Source: Acetobacteraceae bacterium
GTDB lineage: Bacteria > Pseudomonadota > Alphaproteobacteria > Acetobacterales > Acetobacteraceae
Direction of reading: 5' to 3'
Assembly: GCA_025352375.1 (NCBI GenBank)
Contig: JANXTL010000092.1
Location: 1 to 64,000 of the forward strand
DNA: 64,000 nucleotides
Made by a program: the position numbers and the translations under genes. The notes under the pieces were generated by a model. That model was not told the origin of the DNA. It saw only the letters and a program-made list of their open reading frames with translations, and ran no database searches. This document shows, piece after piece, positions 26,162 through 36,577 of this stretch; the stretch's first letter is position 1, and each line of letters begins with the position of its first letter.

Positions 26162-27232
26162 TCACCCCCGCGCCACCACCTGCGCGATCGCCGTGCCCAC
26201 ATCCTGCGTGCCGGCCTGGCCACCCATGTCGCGGGTTTTCGGGCCGTCTTCCCGCAGCAGTTGCTCAATCGCGGCGACGATGGCGTTGCCGGCCTCGTTC
26301 TCCCCGAGATGGTTCAGCATCAGCGCCGCCGACCAGATCTGCCCGATCGGGTTGGCGATGAATCGCCCCGCGATATCGGGCGCCGATCCGTGGACTGGCT
26401 CGAACATAGACGGAAAAATCCGCTCCGGGTTGATGTTGGCACTGGCGGCAATACCGATGGAGCCGGCCAATGCCGGACCCAGATCCGAGAGAATATCGCC
26501 GAACAGGTTGGAACCGACCACGACGTCGAACCAATCGGGGTGCTGCACGAAATGGGCGCACAAGATGTCGATGTGATACTGGTCGGTGCGGATGGACGGG
26601 TAGTTCTTCGCCATTTCGGCGAATCGCTCATCCCAGTACGGCATGGTGTGGATGATGCCGTTCGACTTGGTCGCGGATGTGACGTGCTTCTTGTCGCGGG
26701 TCATCGCCAGCTCGAAGGCGTATTTCATGATCCGGTCGGTGCCCTTGCGGGTCAGGATGCTCTGCTGGGAGACGAATTCGCGGTCGGTGCCCTCGAACAT
26801 GCGCCCGCCGACGGACGAATACTCGCCCTCGGTGTTTTCCCGCACGACGTAGAAGTCGATGTCCTTCTCGGTGCGGTTGGCCAGCGGGGTGTAAACGCCC
26901 GGCATCAGCTTGCAGGGGCGCACGTTGGCATACTGGTCGAAGCCGCGGCGGATGGGGATCAGCAGGCCCCAGAGCGAGATATGGTCGGGAACGCCCGGCC
27001 AGCCGACCGCACCCAGCAAGATCGAGTCGGATTTCGCCAACTGGGCCATGCCGTCCTTGGGCATGAACTCCCCGGTTTCCTTGTAGGTCTCGCAGGACCA
27101 GTCGTAGTGCGTCAGCTCCAGGTCGAAGCCGAACTTGCGCGCGGCGGCGTCGAGCACCTTCAGCGACTCCGGCACGGTTTCCTTGCCGATACCGTCGCCG
27201 GGCAGTACGGCGATCTTATGTTTGCGGGTCAT
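26162..27232 (-). CDS. tartrate/isopropylmalate dehydrogenase family protein
   Basis: MTRKHKIAVLPGDGIGKETVPESLKVL...; VVRENTEGEYSSVGG. Confidence 0.88.
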   Translation of the reverse strand: MTRKHKIAVLPGDGIGKETVPESLKVLDAAARKFGFDLELTHYDWSCETYKETGEFMPKDGMAQLAKSDSILLGAVGWPGVPDHISLWGLLIPIRRGFDQYANVRPCKLMPGVYTPLANRTEKDIDFYVVRENTEGEYSSVGGRMFEGTDREFVSQQSILTRKGTDRIMKYAFELAMTRDKKHVTSATKSNGIIHTMPYWDERFAEMAKNYPSIRTDQYHIDILCAHFVQHPDWFDVVVGSNLFGDILSDLGPALAGSIGIAASANINPERIFPSMFEPVHGSAPDIAGRFIANPIGQIWSAALMLNHLGENEAGNAIVAAIEQLLREDGPKTRDMGGQAGTQDVGTAIAQVVARG

Positions 27233-27296
27233 ATGGGGTGGTTCCTGGGCCAGTCGTCCGTTATCAATAGCCCATTGGATAAAGGACTCACCCCAA

Positions 27297-28037
27297 ATGG
27301 CCAAGCCCGCCCGCGCCGCATCCCCTACGACGGAATGGGATCGCGACGCCGCCCTGACCGCCGCACGCATCCTGCTCGAGATCAAAGCCGTCAATTTCCG
27401 CCCGGAGGAGCCTTACACCTTCACCGCAGGCTGGAAATCGCCGGTCTATATCGATTGCCGCCGCATCATCTATTTCCCCCGCGCTCGGGCTAAAATCTGC
27501 GATTTGGCGGTGGAGAAGATCGACCGGCACGTCGGCTATGAGAACATCGAGGCCGTGGCGGGCGGCGAAACCGCCGGCATCCCCTTCGCCGCATGGATCG
27601 CCGATCGCATGTCCGCGCCGATGGCCTACGTCCGCAAGAAGCCTAAGGGCTTCGGCCAGAACGCGCTGATCGAGGGTGACGTCCCTGTCGGCAAGCGCAC
27701 CCTGCTGGTGGAAGATTTGACCACCGACGGCGGTTCCAAGATCAAGTTCGCGAATGCGCTGCGCGACGCCGGTGCGATCTGCAACCACACCTTCGTGGTG
27801 TTCTTTTACGGCGTGTTCCCCGGCGCGTTCGAGAAGCTGGCGGAGATGGATATCTCCCTGCACAGTCTATGCACGTGGTGGGACGTGCTGGAAGCCTGCA
27901 AGGACCGGCCGTATTTTTCCGACGCGGCCATGTCGGAAGTTCGCCGATTCCTGGAAAACCCGGTCGCCTGGTCCGCCGCGCATGGCGGCGTCGCATCGGC
28001 CGAGGAAGCCGCGGCGCGGCGTGCCGCCTCGGAATAG
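27297..28037 (+). CDS. pyrE: orotate phosphoribosyltransferase
   Basis: LVEDLTTDGGSKIKFANALRDAGA PRPP-binding motif; VAGGETAGIPFAAWIADR. Confidence 0.88.
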   Translation: MAKPARAASPTTEWDRDAALTAARILLEIKAVNFRPEEPYTFTAGWKSPVYIDCRRIIYFPRARAKICDLAVEKIDRHVGYENIEAVAGGETAGIPFAAWIADRMSAPMAYVRKKPKGFGQNALIEGDVPVGKRTLLVEDLTTDGGSKIKFANALRDAGAICNHTFVVFFYGVFPGAFEKLAEMDISLHSLCTWWDVLEACKDRPYFSDAAMSEVRRFLENPVAWSAAHGGVASAEEAAARRAASE

Positions 28038-28046
28038 GAGGGAACA

Positions 28047-29381
28047 ATGCTGAAGGACGCTCAGGGACACGCACTCACAGGTGCCACGCCGGAGGCGGTT
28101 CAGCATTACGACACGGCCATCGCCGCGTACAACCAAGCCTATGGCGACGCCATGGGTGGGTTCAACGCGGCGATCGCCGCGGCCCCCGAATTCGTCATGC
28201 CGCGTTTGGCGAAGGGCTGGCTGCTTTCCCAATCCCGCGACCCCTCTATCGTTCCGAAGGCTCATGACGCGCTGCACGCCGCTGTTGCGCTGCCGATGAA
28301 CGAGCGCGAACAAGGCCACGCCGCCGCATTGGCCAAAGCGGTCGAGGGCGCACGCTTTAGCGCCGTCGGACTGCTCGACCGGCACCTCATGCGCTTCCCC
28401 TTCGACACCTTGGCGCATCAGATCGCGCTGTTGTCCGACCTAGCGCTGGGACGGTCCCGCTGGATGCGGGATCGGCTGGGCCGCGCGATGCCGCTGTGGT
28501 CGAAGGACATCCCGGGCCATGCGCCGATGCAGACCTTCCACGCCTTCGGGTTGGAGGAAAACGGCCACTACGCCTGGGCCGAAGACCTGGCCCGCATGGC
28601 GTCCGAAACCATCCCCAACAGCTATTTCGTGCATCACACCGTCACCCACGTCATGGAGATGACCGGCCGCCCAGAAGACGGCGTCGGTTGGATGGCGGCG
28701 CGCGAGCCGCTATGGGCCAGCGGCGCGCATCCCAATCGCGATCATATCTGGTGGCATAAGGCGCTGTATCACCTCGATCTCGGCCAGCACGAGGCTGCGT
28801 TAGCAATTTACGACGGGCCGTTTTTGGCGTCGGAGAAGGCGCTGGCTATCAGCCTGACGCATGCCTCGGCGCTGCTGTGGCGGTTGGACACGCTGGGCGT
28901 CGACGTCGCGAATCGCTGGCAGGCATTGCTGAAACGTTGGGACGGGCACGCGGACGGGCGGTGCCTGGCCTTCGCCGATCTGCACGCGATCATGGCCGAG
29001 CTGCGATCGGGACAGGAAGCGGCAGCAGAACGCCGGCTCGGCGCGATGCGCGAGGCCGCGGCCGGCACCGATGAGGGCGCGCCGGTCTACCGCGACGCGG
29101 GCGTGCCCTTCGCCGAGGGGCTGATCGCCTTCCATCGCGGCCAATACGGCGTGGCTCTCGAGCACATGCTTCCGACGCGCTTCGCGATCTGGCAGGTCGG
29201 CGGCAGCCACGCGCAGCGCGACGTGTTCGACTGGACGATCGCCGAGGCCGCTGTGCGGTCTGGCGTACGCGACGTCGCTGTGTCCCTCGCGAACGAGCGG
29301 CTGACATTAAAGCCACGCAGCCATATCAACCGCCGTTTCGCTCAGAAGGCCGAGGCGATCACATCTGCACCTGCTGAATAG
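28047..29381 (+). CDS. tetratricopeptide repeat protein, TTC38-like
   Basis: 444 aa, GHAPMQTFHAFGLEENGHYAWAEDLARMA. Confidence 0.75.
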   Translation: MLKDAQGHALTGATPEAVQHYDTAIAAYNQAYGDAMGGFNAAIAAAPEFVMPRLAKGWLLSQSRDPSIVPKAHDALHAAVALPMNEREQGHAAALAKAVEGARFSAVGLLDRHLMRFPFDTLAHQIALLSDLALGRSRWMRDRLGRAMPLWSKDIPGHAPMQTFHAFGLEENGHYAWAEDLARMASETIPNSYFVHHTVTHVMEMTGRPEDGVGWMAAREPLWASGAHPNRDHIWWHKALYHLDLGQHEAALAIYDGPFLASEKALAISLTHASALLWRLDTLGVDVANRWQALLKRWDGHADGRCLAFADLHAIMAELRSGQEAAAERRLGAMREAAAGTDEGAPVYRDAGVPFAEGLIAFHRGQYGVALEHMLPTRFAIWQVGGSHAQRDVFDWTIAEAAVRSGVRDVAVSLANERLTLKPRSHINRRFAQKAEAITSAPAE

Positions 29382-30222
29382 CCTCCTCCATATCGGCGAA
29401 GCTTGGCATGTGTTGGTTCGGTACCATCTTGCGGCCGGACTCGACACTCACCTGCGGGGCGTTCCCATGCAGATGTGTCACGATCACCGCTCGTATGACC
29501 TCGGTGAATTTCGCTTCCTCCTCCACGACGCCTTTCAGCCGGCTCGCGAAGGGGGCGAACATCCCGTAAGCCAGCAAAATCCCCAGGAACGTGCCGGTTA
29601 GTGCCCCTCCGATCATCGCCCCCAGGACTGCCGGCGGCTGATCGATGTGCGACATGGTTTTGATCACCCCCAGCACGGCGGCGATGATACCCAATGCCGG
29701 CAGACCGTCAGCCATGGTCTGCAATGCATGCGCTGGGTGCATTTCCTCGTTCAACGTCTTCTTCAACTCCCGCGCCATCACGTCTTCGATCTGATTGGGA
29801 TCGTCGGCATTCATGCCGACCATACGCAGGTAGTCGCATATCAAGTCGCAAGCGTGTTGATTACCGACAATTTTGGGAAATTTCTGGAATGCCGAGCTTT
29901 CGGTCGGCTTCTCGATATGGGGCTCCAGCGCCATGTTGCCTTTAGTACTCGCGAGACGCACCAGGAAATACATCAAGCTGAGCAATTCGACATAGTCGCC
30001 CTTGTGGTACTTCGCCCCTTTAATAATCTTCCCGAATCCGCCGATGGTATGTTTCACGTCGTGCAACGAGTTCGACATTAGAAAGGTGCCGATCGCCGCG
30101 CCGCCGATCGTCCACATTTCGAAGGGCACCGCTTCGATCAGCGGCTCCATGCTGCCGCCAGATACAATGTAGCTGGCGAAAACACAGAAAAAGACGAAAA
30201 CAAGACCGCCGATGGTGGTCAT
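29359..30222 (-). CDS. motA: flagellar motor stator protein MotA
   Basis: MTTIGGLVFVFFCVFASYIVSGGSMEPLIEAVPFEMWTIGGAAIG...; LPALGIIAAVLGVIKTM. Confidence 0.93.
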   Translation of the reverse strand: MTTIGGLVFVFFCVFASYIVSGGSMEPLIEAVPFEMWTIGGAAIGTFLMSNSLHDVKHTIGGFGKIIKGAKYHKGDYVELLSLMYFLVRLASTKGNMALEPHIEKPTESSAFQKFPKIVGNQHACDLICDYLRMVGMNADDPNQIEDVMARELKKTLNEEMHPAHALQTMADGLPALGIIAAVLGVIKTMSHIDQPPAVLGAMIGGALTGTFLGILLAYGMFAPFASRLKGVVEEEAKFTEVIRAVIVTHLHGNAPQVSVESGRKMVPNQHMPSFADMEEAIQQVQM

Positions 30223-31241
30223 GGGGCAGTCTTCCTTTCGCGCAGCACCAGAATCGCAATGCGCCGGTTTGCCGCGGCGAGCGGTTCGGCCGGCAGCAAC
30301 GGATCCTTGTCGGCATTGCCGGCCACCGAACGAAACCGCCCCTCGGGCAGCCCGCCCTCGACGAGCAGACGCCGGGTCGCGTTGGCCCGATCGGTCGACA
30401 ATTCCCAATTCGTGCGGCCGGGACCTGGAAACGGCGCGGCGTCGGTATGTCCGGCGATGGAGATTGCTTGCGGTAGTTTCAGAAGCACCGGGGCCACTTT
30501 TTGCAGCAGGAGGCGGGCCCGTTCGTTCGGTTCCGCCGAACCGGTGGCAAACATCGGCAGCTTCACCTCATCCATGATCTGGATGCGCAGCCCGTCCGGG
30601 GTCATGTCGATGGATAGTTGACGCGCGAGGTCCGCCAATGCCGGATCGGCCTTCACCGCCTCCCGGATTTGTCGAGCCGCGGCGTCGAATGCGGCTTTCT
30701 CCTGGCGCTCCTGCTCGGCTCGCAGTTCGGCTTCGGTCGGCTTTGGATCGCCAGCCCGTATTTCTACAACCGGGGGTGTGACGGGGTTCGGCGTAACCTC
30801 GGGGCCCAGTGGCGCCGAGGGGGGCGCGGAGGGGGGAGCCGAGGGGGGATTCGAGGCCGGCGTGCGCCGGGTTTCGAGCGTGATTTCGGTGGAATCTTCG
30901 TCGGACGGCGAGACCGGGGGGCGTTTGCCGGGCACGATTTCCACCGAACCCCGGTCGGATACCAGCGCACCTTCGTCGAACGCGGTATGGCCACCGAAGG
31001 GCTGGCCGGTGCCAGACGACGCATGGCTGAGCAAATTGTTGGGGCTGAAATAGTCTGCCAAACCCTTGCGCTGATCCTCGGTCGTGGCATTCAGCAGCCA
31101 CATCAGCAGGAAGAACGCCATCATGGCGGTCACGAAATCGGCGTAAGCCACCTTCCAGGCGCCACCGTGATGGCCACCTTCGATGATTTCCGTCTTCCGG
31201 ATGATGACCACGCCACCCTTTTTGTCACCGCCACGCGCCAT
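30219..31241 (-). CDS. motB: flagellar motor protein MotB
   Basis: IRKTEIIEGGHHGGAWKVAYADFVTAMMAFFLLMWLL; OmpA-like domain SIAGHTDAAPF. Confidence 0.93.
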   Translation of the reverse strand: MARGGDKKGGVVIIRKTEIIEGGHHGGAWKVAYADFVTAMMAFFLLMWLLNATTEDQRKGLADYFSPNNLLSHASSGTGQPFGGHTAFDEGALVSDRGSVEIVPGKRPPVSPSDEDSTEITLETRRTPASNPPSAPPSAPPSAPLGPEVTPNPVTPPVVEIRAGDPKPTEAELRAEQERQEKAAFDAAARQIREAVKADPALADLARQLSIDMTPDGLRIQIMDEVKLPMFATGSAEPNERARLLLQKVAPVLLKLPQAISIAGHTDAAPFPGPGRTNWELSTDRANATRRLLVEGGLPEGRFRSVAGNADKDPLLPAEPLAAANRRIAILVLRERKTAP

Positions 31242-31641
31242 GCCTGCCTCCGTTACCGGCGGCAGGATGACGCGTAATAGTTGACGAAAGGTTAACGCCG
31301 GGCAGGATTTATTGGGCGGGGCGCTTTTTTCTGGCAGCATCTGCCTGTGGCAGCCCGGCCTCGGCGGCGCCGATCGGCACGCGGATGGTGACGAAGCTCC
31401 AGAGACCGGTCACAAATGCCGTTGCGGCGGGCATCGGTCCCCAGGTCGGATGCATCCACCGCTCATCCTCCCACGGGCCGGCATCCCGTCGTAGTGCGAT
31501 ACGGGATCGCCGCTCGAACCCGCAAGCGCGGCACTTGCTGCCGAGCGGCGCGATGTGCCGGGTGGCTCGTATGGCGTTGCGCCGTGATAGGCCGCCGATT
31601 TTATGGCCCGAACCTTGCGTTGCGCGACGCGGAGGGCCGAG

Positions 31642-32703
31642 ATGCCGACGCCAGATCTGATCGCCGCGCCGAACCCGACGACCGCCGCGCGCGGTCCGGC
31701 TCCGCTTGTGCAGCCTGACGGCGGCGTGCCGCAAGGCTTCGAGGCTCTGCTGACGGCGCTGCTGCCGGTTGCCTCGTCGGTGGCCGATACACCACCCCAG
31801 GCAGCGCCGGACATTCGAACCGATGAGGCTACGAAAGCACCGAAGCCATCGTCCGGCAAGATGGACATCGGCCGTACGTCGAAGATCCGGTCGCTCCTGC
31901 CCAGCCAAACGCCCGTGACCGAACCGAAACCACCCGCGCTGGACACGCCGTTACCGGTCATTCTCCCGATCCCACCAATGATGCCCGCCGTTCAATCGTC
32001 GCTTGCCGATGCCTCGCCGCCTGGCATACCGGCGGAGGCTGCGCCTCTTGTTATCTCCCAGTCCGCCCCGCCCCATGTGAGCGGACCGTCCGAAGCAGCA
32101 AAGAGGCGAGACCTGCCAACGCCGGATCGTGCACCCTTGCAAGTCGATTTCGCGCCAGTGGTGAGTCTACCGACAAGCGCTCCCGTACTGACCCCGGCAC
32201 CGGCCAAACCGGCTTCGCCCAACACCGCCGCACCGCCCGTTGAGCAACTCGCTCCGGTCCTCCTCTCGGTCGCCCACACGCCGCCCGGCACCACGCACCT
32301 GACCCTCCAGTTGCGGCCCGATGCCCTCGGCGACTTGCATATCGCGATCGACCGCGCGCCGGGTGCTCCGACCCAAATCCGCATCGAAGCAACGCGGCCG
32401 GAGACGCTGGCCTTGCTCCAACGCGATACGACGCAGTTGCTGCATGCGCTGGATCGCGCCGGTGTCGCACGTGATTCGATGGTCGTGACATTCCACGCAG
32501 CGCCTGCCGTCGCGCCCATCCCCTCAACACAGGATAGCGGCCAGACGTCCACGCAATTCATGGGAACCGGCCAGCATCAGCAGGGTTTTGGCGAAGGACG
32601 GGCCAGGCAGGGGACACGTCCCTTTACCGAGGCCGCGATGGCCACCGACGTCCCGCCACCCAACGACAGATCGGCCCGATCTGGAATCAACATCACTGCC
32701 TGA
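31642..32703 (+). CDS. fliK: flagellar hook-length control protein FliK
   Basis: C-terminal THLTLQLRPDALGDLHIAIDRAPGAPTQIRIEATRPETLALLQ, proline-rich N-terminus, adjacent to flgD. Confidence 0.8.
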   Translation: MPTPDLIAAPNPTTAARGPAPLVQPDGGVPQGFEALLTALLPVASSVADTPPQAAPDIRTDEATKAPKPSSGKMDIGRTSKIRSLLPSQTPVTEPKPPALDTPLPVILPIPPMMPAVQSSLADASPPGIPAEAAPLVISQSAPPHVSGPSEAAKRRDLPTPDRAPLQVDFAPVVSLPTSAPVLTPAPAKPASPNTAAPPVEQLAPVLLSVAHTPPGTTHLTLQLRPDALGDLHIAIDRAPGAPTQIRIEATRPETLALLQRDTTQLLHALDRAGVARDSMVVTFHAAPAVAPIPSTQDSGQTSTQFMGTGQHQQGFGEGRARQGTRPFTEAAMATDVPPPNDRSARSGINITA

Positions 32704-32717
32704 AGGAAAACCAAACC

Positions 32718-33371
32718 ATGACCATTCCCGCGGTTACCGCACAGACGACTCCCCCGGCCAGCGCCACCGATCCCCTGAAGTCGCTGACGTCCAACATGAA
32801 CGATTTCCTGAAGCTGCTGATGACCCAGCTGCGGAATCAGGATCCCACCACCCCCATGGACACAGGCCAGTTCACCGCGCAATTGGTGCAGTTCGCAAGC
32901 GTCGAGCAGCAGGTGAATATCAATACCGGCGTGCAATCGCTGATCCAGCTCGCGCAGTCCAACAACGTGCTGCAAGCGTCGGCGCTGATCGGCAAGACGG
33001 TGACCGCGACTGCCAACCAGATTTCGCTCCAGAAAGGCACCGGCAATATTCAATTCCATACGCCGGCCGCGGAACCGGTCACGGTCACGGTCGCCGACAG
33101 CACCGGCGCGACCGTTTCACAGGCAGCTCTCACCAGCAACGCGGGACAGAACACATGGACCTGGAACGGCAAGGACGGCAGCGGCCAGCAACGACCGGAT
33201 GGCGCTTACACGGTCACCGTCTTGGGCGGCACGGCCGGCACCACGCCCGCGCCGATCCCCTTCACCGTCAGCGGCATTGCCTCCGGTGTGACGACACAGA
33301 ACAACATCGAACTGGTACGATTGGGGCAGCTGACCGTGCCGGTCAGCGCGATTCAGTCGGTTGCAAACTGA
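32718..33371 (+). CDS. flgD: flagellar hook assembly (capping) protein FlgD
   Basis: MNDFLKLLMTQLRNQDPTTPMDTGQFTAQLVQFASVEQ. Confidence 0.93.
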   Translation: MTIPAVTAQTTPPASATDPLKSLTSNMNDFLKLLMTQLRNQDPTTPMDTGQFTAQLVQFASVEQQVNINTGVQSLIQLAQSNNVLQASALIGKTVTATANQISLQKGTGNIQFHTPAAEPVTVTVADSTGATVSQAALTSNAGQNTWTWNGKDGSGQQRPDGAYTVTVLGGTAGTTPAPIPFTVSGIASGVTTQNNIELVRLGQLTVPVSAIQSVAN

Positions 33372-33682
33372 TCCGCCGGCGGATAAAAGAACGCCGTATA
33401 ATTCAGCGGCGCGCCGCCGAACGCCGCTCGCTGCGCCGCGAAATGAACCGCGACGTCGTAAACCTTGGCTGGATGACCGGACAGCGCGATCCCAGACGCC
33501 GTCCAAAACGATATAAAATCCGTCCCGATCGGACGATTGTCGAAGGCCAGTCCACCATGCGCGCCAACGACGACGACGACCGCCGCCAACACCTGAGCAG
33601 CCAGCAATATGTTACGGTAGGCACGCGAACGTGCCGGCCTGAGCCAAATTGCGTCGCGCAGGATCGAGAACTGGAGGCGCAT
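33353..33682 (-). pseudogene. truncated N-terminal fragment of a DUF2029/GT87-type membrane protein
   Basis: GTDFISFWTASGIALSGHPAKVYDVAVHFAAQRAAFGGAPLNYTAFFYPP then stop; overlaps flgD 3' end. Confidence 0.5.
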
Positions 33683-33726
33683 GAGGATGCGGGTATCCCC
33701 AGTTCCCGAGTCAGGTCGAGCCCCTT

Positions 33727-35037
33727 CTATACGGGTATCGCTACCGTGCGCGGCTGTTTTCGTCCGATGGTCAGAATGCAAATCGTGCCAATGGTGGCAA
33801 CGAGTGCGATCGGCATGATCGCCAGCGGAAAGCTGCCGGTCTCGTCCTTGATCCAACCGATCATATAGTTAAAGAAGAAACCGGACAGATTTCCCAGTGC
33901 GTTGATCTGTGCCAACCCGGCGGCGGCGGTGGTCGCCCCGAGCCATTCCGACGACAAGGCCCAGAACGGTCCTTTGCTGGCATAAGTACCGGCGGCGATC
34001 AGCGTCATAAGCGGGATGACTACCCAGATGTTCTTGATGAAGAAGAATGTCAGTACCATCGCCACGACCATCCAAACCAGTGGCAAGGCGTTATGCCAAA
34101 CCCGCTCCCCGCTGCGATCGGAGCTGCGGCCCCAAAGGATCATCCAAACGGCGGCGATCCCAAAGGGGATGGAATTAACCAACCCAGTCTGGAAGTTGGT
34201 CATCCCGAACGATTTGACCAAGGCGGGCAACCAAAGCGCAAGCGAGGTGGAGGCCCCGGCCGCTCCGGCATAGACCAATGCCATGATCAGCACGTATTTG
34301 TTGGTCATCGTCTTCCACACCGACTGGTGCGTGACCTTCGTTTCGCGGCGCTTCTCGGCGGCGAGGCGGGCGATCAGCCATTGTTGCTGCTGTGCCGGCA
34401 ACCAAGGCGCATGCTCGGGACGATCGGTCAGCCAATAGAACGCGGCAATGCCCAATATCAGTGTGGGAATGGCCTCGATAATGAAAATCCACTGCCAGCC
34501 ACCCAGACCCAACACACCGTCCATGCCCAGGACCGCACCCGAAATGGGGGAGCCGATCAGCCCGGCCACTGGGATGGCAACCATGAAGATGCCGACGATC
34601 TTTGCTCGGTACACGGCGGGGAACCAGTACGTCAGATAGAGGATCACACCGGGGAAAAACCCTGCCTCGGCGGCACCCAGCATGAAGCGCAGCACCAGAA
34701 ACGAGGTCGGTCCACCGATCAGTGCGAAAGCCCCAGAGACGATCCCCCAAGTGAGCATGATCCGCGCAATCCATTTTCGCGCGCCGAATCGCTCCAACCC
34801 CAGATTGCTGGGCACTTCGAGAAGGAAGTAACCAATGAAGAAAATCCCGGCTCCAAGACCGTAGGTCTTGGGATCGATCCCGACCGCCTTGTTCATTTGC
34901 AAGGAGGCAAACCCAACGTTCACCCGATCGATATAGCAAAGCAGATACGCGAATATCAAAAAAGGCATCAGGCGCCAGGAGACCCGGCGCATCGTGGCGG
35001 CCTCCAAGGCTTTATCGTCAAGCAAGCTGGCGGACAT
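33727..35037 (-). CDS. MFS transporter, anion:cation symporter (ACS) family
   Basis: MRRVSWRLMPFLIFAYLLCYIDRVNVGFASLQMNK...; GIFFIGYFLLEVPSNL. Confidence 0.88.
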   Translation of the reverse strand: MSASLLDDKALEAATMRRVSWRLMPFLIFAYLLCYIDRVNVGFASLQMNKAVGIDPKTYGLGAGIFFIGYFLLEVPSNLGLERFGARKWIARIMLTWGIVSGAFALIGGPTSFLVLRFMLGAAEAGFFPGVILYLTYWFPAVYRAKIVGIFMVAIPVAGLIGSPISGAVLGMDGVLGLGGWQWIFIIEAIPTLILGIAAFYWLTDRPEHAPWLPAQQQQWLIARLAAEKRRETKVTHQSVWKTMTNKYVLIMALVYAGAAGASTSLALWLPALVKSFGMTNFQTGLVNSIPFGIAAVWMILWGRSSDRSGERVWHNALPLVWMVVAMVLTFFFIKNIWVVIPLMTLIAAGTYASKGPFWALSSEWLGATTAAAGLAQINALGNLSGFFFNYMIGWIKDETGSFPLAIMPIALVATIGTICILTIGRKQPRTVAIPV

Positions 35038-35077
35038 CGAGACGCTCCCTTTCTGGTTAAGGGCAGCGTAACGCCAA

Positions 35078-36577
35078 CTATTGTCGGACGACAAATCCCG
35101 GGGTGGGCATCGTCGCGCCGGTCGTTCGGCCAATGACGCGCCATACGCGATAACGCTCCGTCGTACCGCGCGCGGATGGCCGGTCGATGAAGCCGAGGGG
35201 GATCGCGGCTGACCAGGTTTCCGGGTCGATTTCATCGCCGCGATGTTCGGCGCGCACCAGGATTCCGACGCGACCGGTCATGTCGGCGGGCGCAAGGCCC
35301 ATCGGCTTTAGCCGTGGTTCGATCCCCACGACCGGCATCGTGGCAGGCGCATCCCACGCCAATTCCGAGATCAGCGCGTATTCTTCCGCCACAACATAAG
35401 CACCATTTTCCCGCTGCCTGATGCCTTCGGCGGCGGAGGCCAGTTCCACCCATCCGGCGAGTTGCCTCGCCGCTGGATCGGTTCTCGCCGGTAGCGGTAA
35501 GCCACCGGTGACCGCATGCAGCAACACCACAGCGGTCAGACCGAATCCCAGCCCGACCGAGGGTGCGACCCACCGGCGCCACCGACGTGCCGTCAGTCCG
35601 GCGGCGGCTAGGATGGCGGCGGGATAAATAATGGCCGGCCAATTTCCCTGCACACGGTCGCCCAACGCGTGCTGGAAAAAGACCAGGGATGCGGGAACGG
35701 TCAGCATCAGCACGAGCACCCGTCCCGCCCGGTTACCCGCTGCATCCTTGCCGCGCGCTGCCGAAATCAGCCCGGCCATGCACAACACCCAAATGCCTGG
35801 GGTGACCAATCCGATCTGCCCGCCGACGAGCTCTGCCAGATACCCGAGCGCACGTTCGGGCCGCCAATCTCCGACACGGTGGCCCTGTTTCAGGAAACTC
35901 ACCCACCCATGGTCGGCGTTCCAGATCAAAACCGGAAGGAATATCGCCAAACCCAGCATTGCCCCGGTCCAAGGCAGCGGACTTCGCAGCCAGCGGCGGC
36001 GATCGGGCGCCATCAGGACCCATATCCCGATGCCGAACCACAGGAAGACCGCGGTGTATTTGCTGGCCAACGCCGAACCAGCGAAGGCGCCCGCGAGAAG
36101 CCACCACCCTGCCCCGGCGCCGCTGGCGATCCTGACCGCCGCCCAGATCGTCGCGCACCAGAAGAACAAAAGCGGCGTGTCCGGGGTCATGGCGATCGAT
36201 CCCGCCCCTACCAGCAGCGTCGCGTTCCAGAGCGCACCTGCGATCAACCCTGAGCGTTGGTTGGGAAACAGACGTTCCGCCGCATCCGCTAGCATGGCGG
36301 TAGCCAACGCGACCGCTATCGGCCCCAGCAGACGCACACCCAGCGCTGTTTCGCCGACCAGCCCTGTGCCGGTTCGGATCCACAACGCCACCATCGGCGG
36401 ATGATCCACATAGCCCGGCGCCAATGTTCGAGACCAAACCCAGTAGTACGCCTCATCAGGCGTCAGGGGCAGAATGGCGGCGAGCAGCAGCCGAACGACG
36501 GTCAGCGCCGCCAGAGCAGCGGCGGCACGTCTCAACGTGCGCGCCACACCAAGGTGGCGGACACCGCATAGTTCCAA
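35078..36577 (-). CDS. glycosyltransferase family 39 (ArnT-like) membrane protein
   Basis: LTPDEAYYWVWSRTLAPGYVDHPPMVALWIRTGT. Confidence 0.85.
   Translation of the reverse strand: MELCGVRHLGVARTLRRAAAALAALTVVRLLLAAILPLTPDEAYYWVWSRTLAPGYVDHPPMVALWIRTGTGLVGETALGVRLLGPIAVALATAMLADAAERLFPNQRSGLIAGALWNATLLVGAGSIAMTPDTPLLFFWCATIWAAVRIASGAGAGWWLLAGAFAGSALASKYTAVFLWFGIGIWVLMAPDRRRWLRSPLPWTGAMLGLAIFLPVLIWNADHGWVSFLKQGHRVGDWRPERALGYLAELVGGQIGLVTPGIWVLCMAGLISAARGKDAAGNRAGRVLVLMLTVPASLVFFQHALGDRVQGNWPAIIYPAAILAAAGLTARRWRRWVAPSVGLGFGLTAVVLLHAVTGGLPLPARTDPAARQLAGWVELASAAEGIRQRENGAYVVAEEYALISELAWDAPATMPVVGIEPRLKPMGLAPADMTGRVGILVRAEHRGDEIDPETWSAAIPLGFIDRPSARGTTERYRVWRVIGRTTGATMPTPGFVVRQ

Noticed and set aside
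26144-27493. 449-aa plus-strand ORF
   Set aside because: Antisense to the dehydrogenase gene.
31309-31455. 48-aa minus-strand small ORF upstream of motB (MHPTWGPMPAATAFVTGLWSFVTIRVPIGAAEAGLPQADAARKKRPAQ)
   Set aside because: Hydrophobic centre is suggestive but no clear RBS or conservation evidence is available from the sequence alone.
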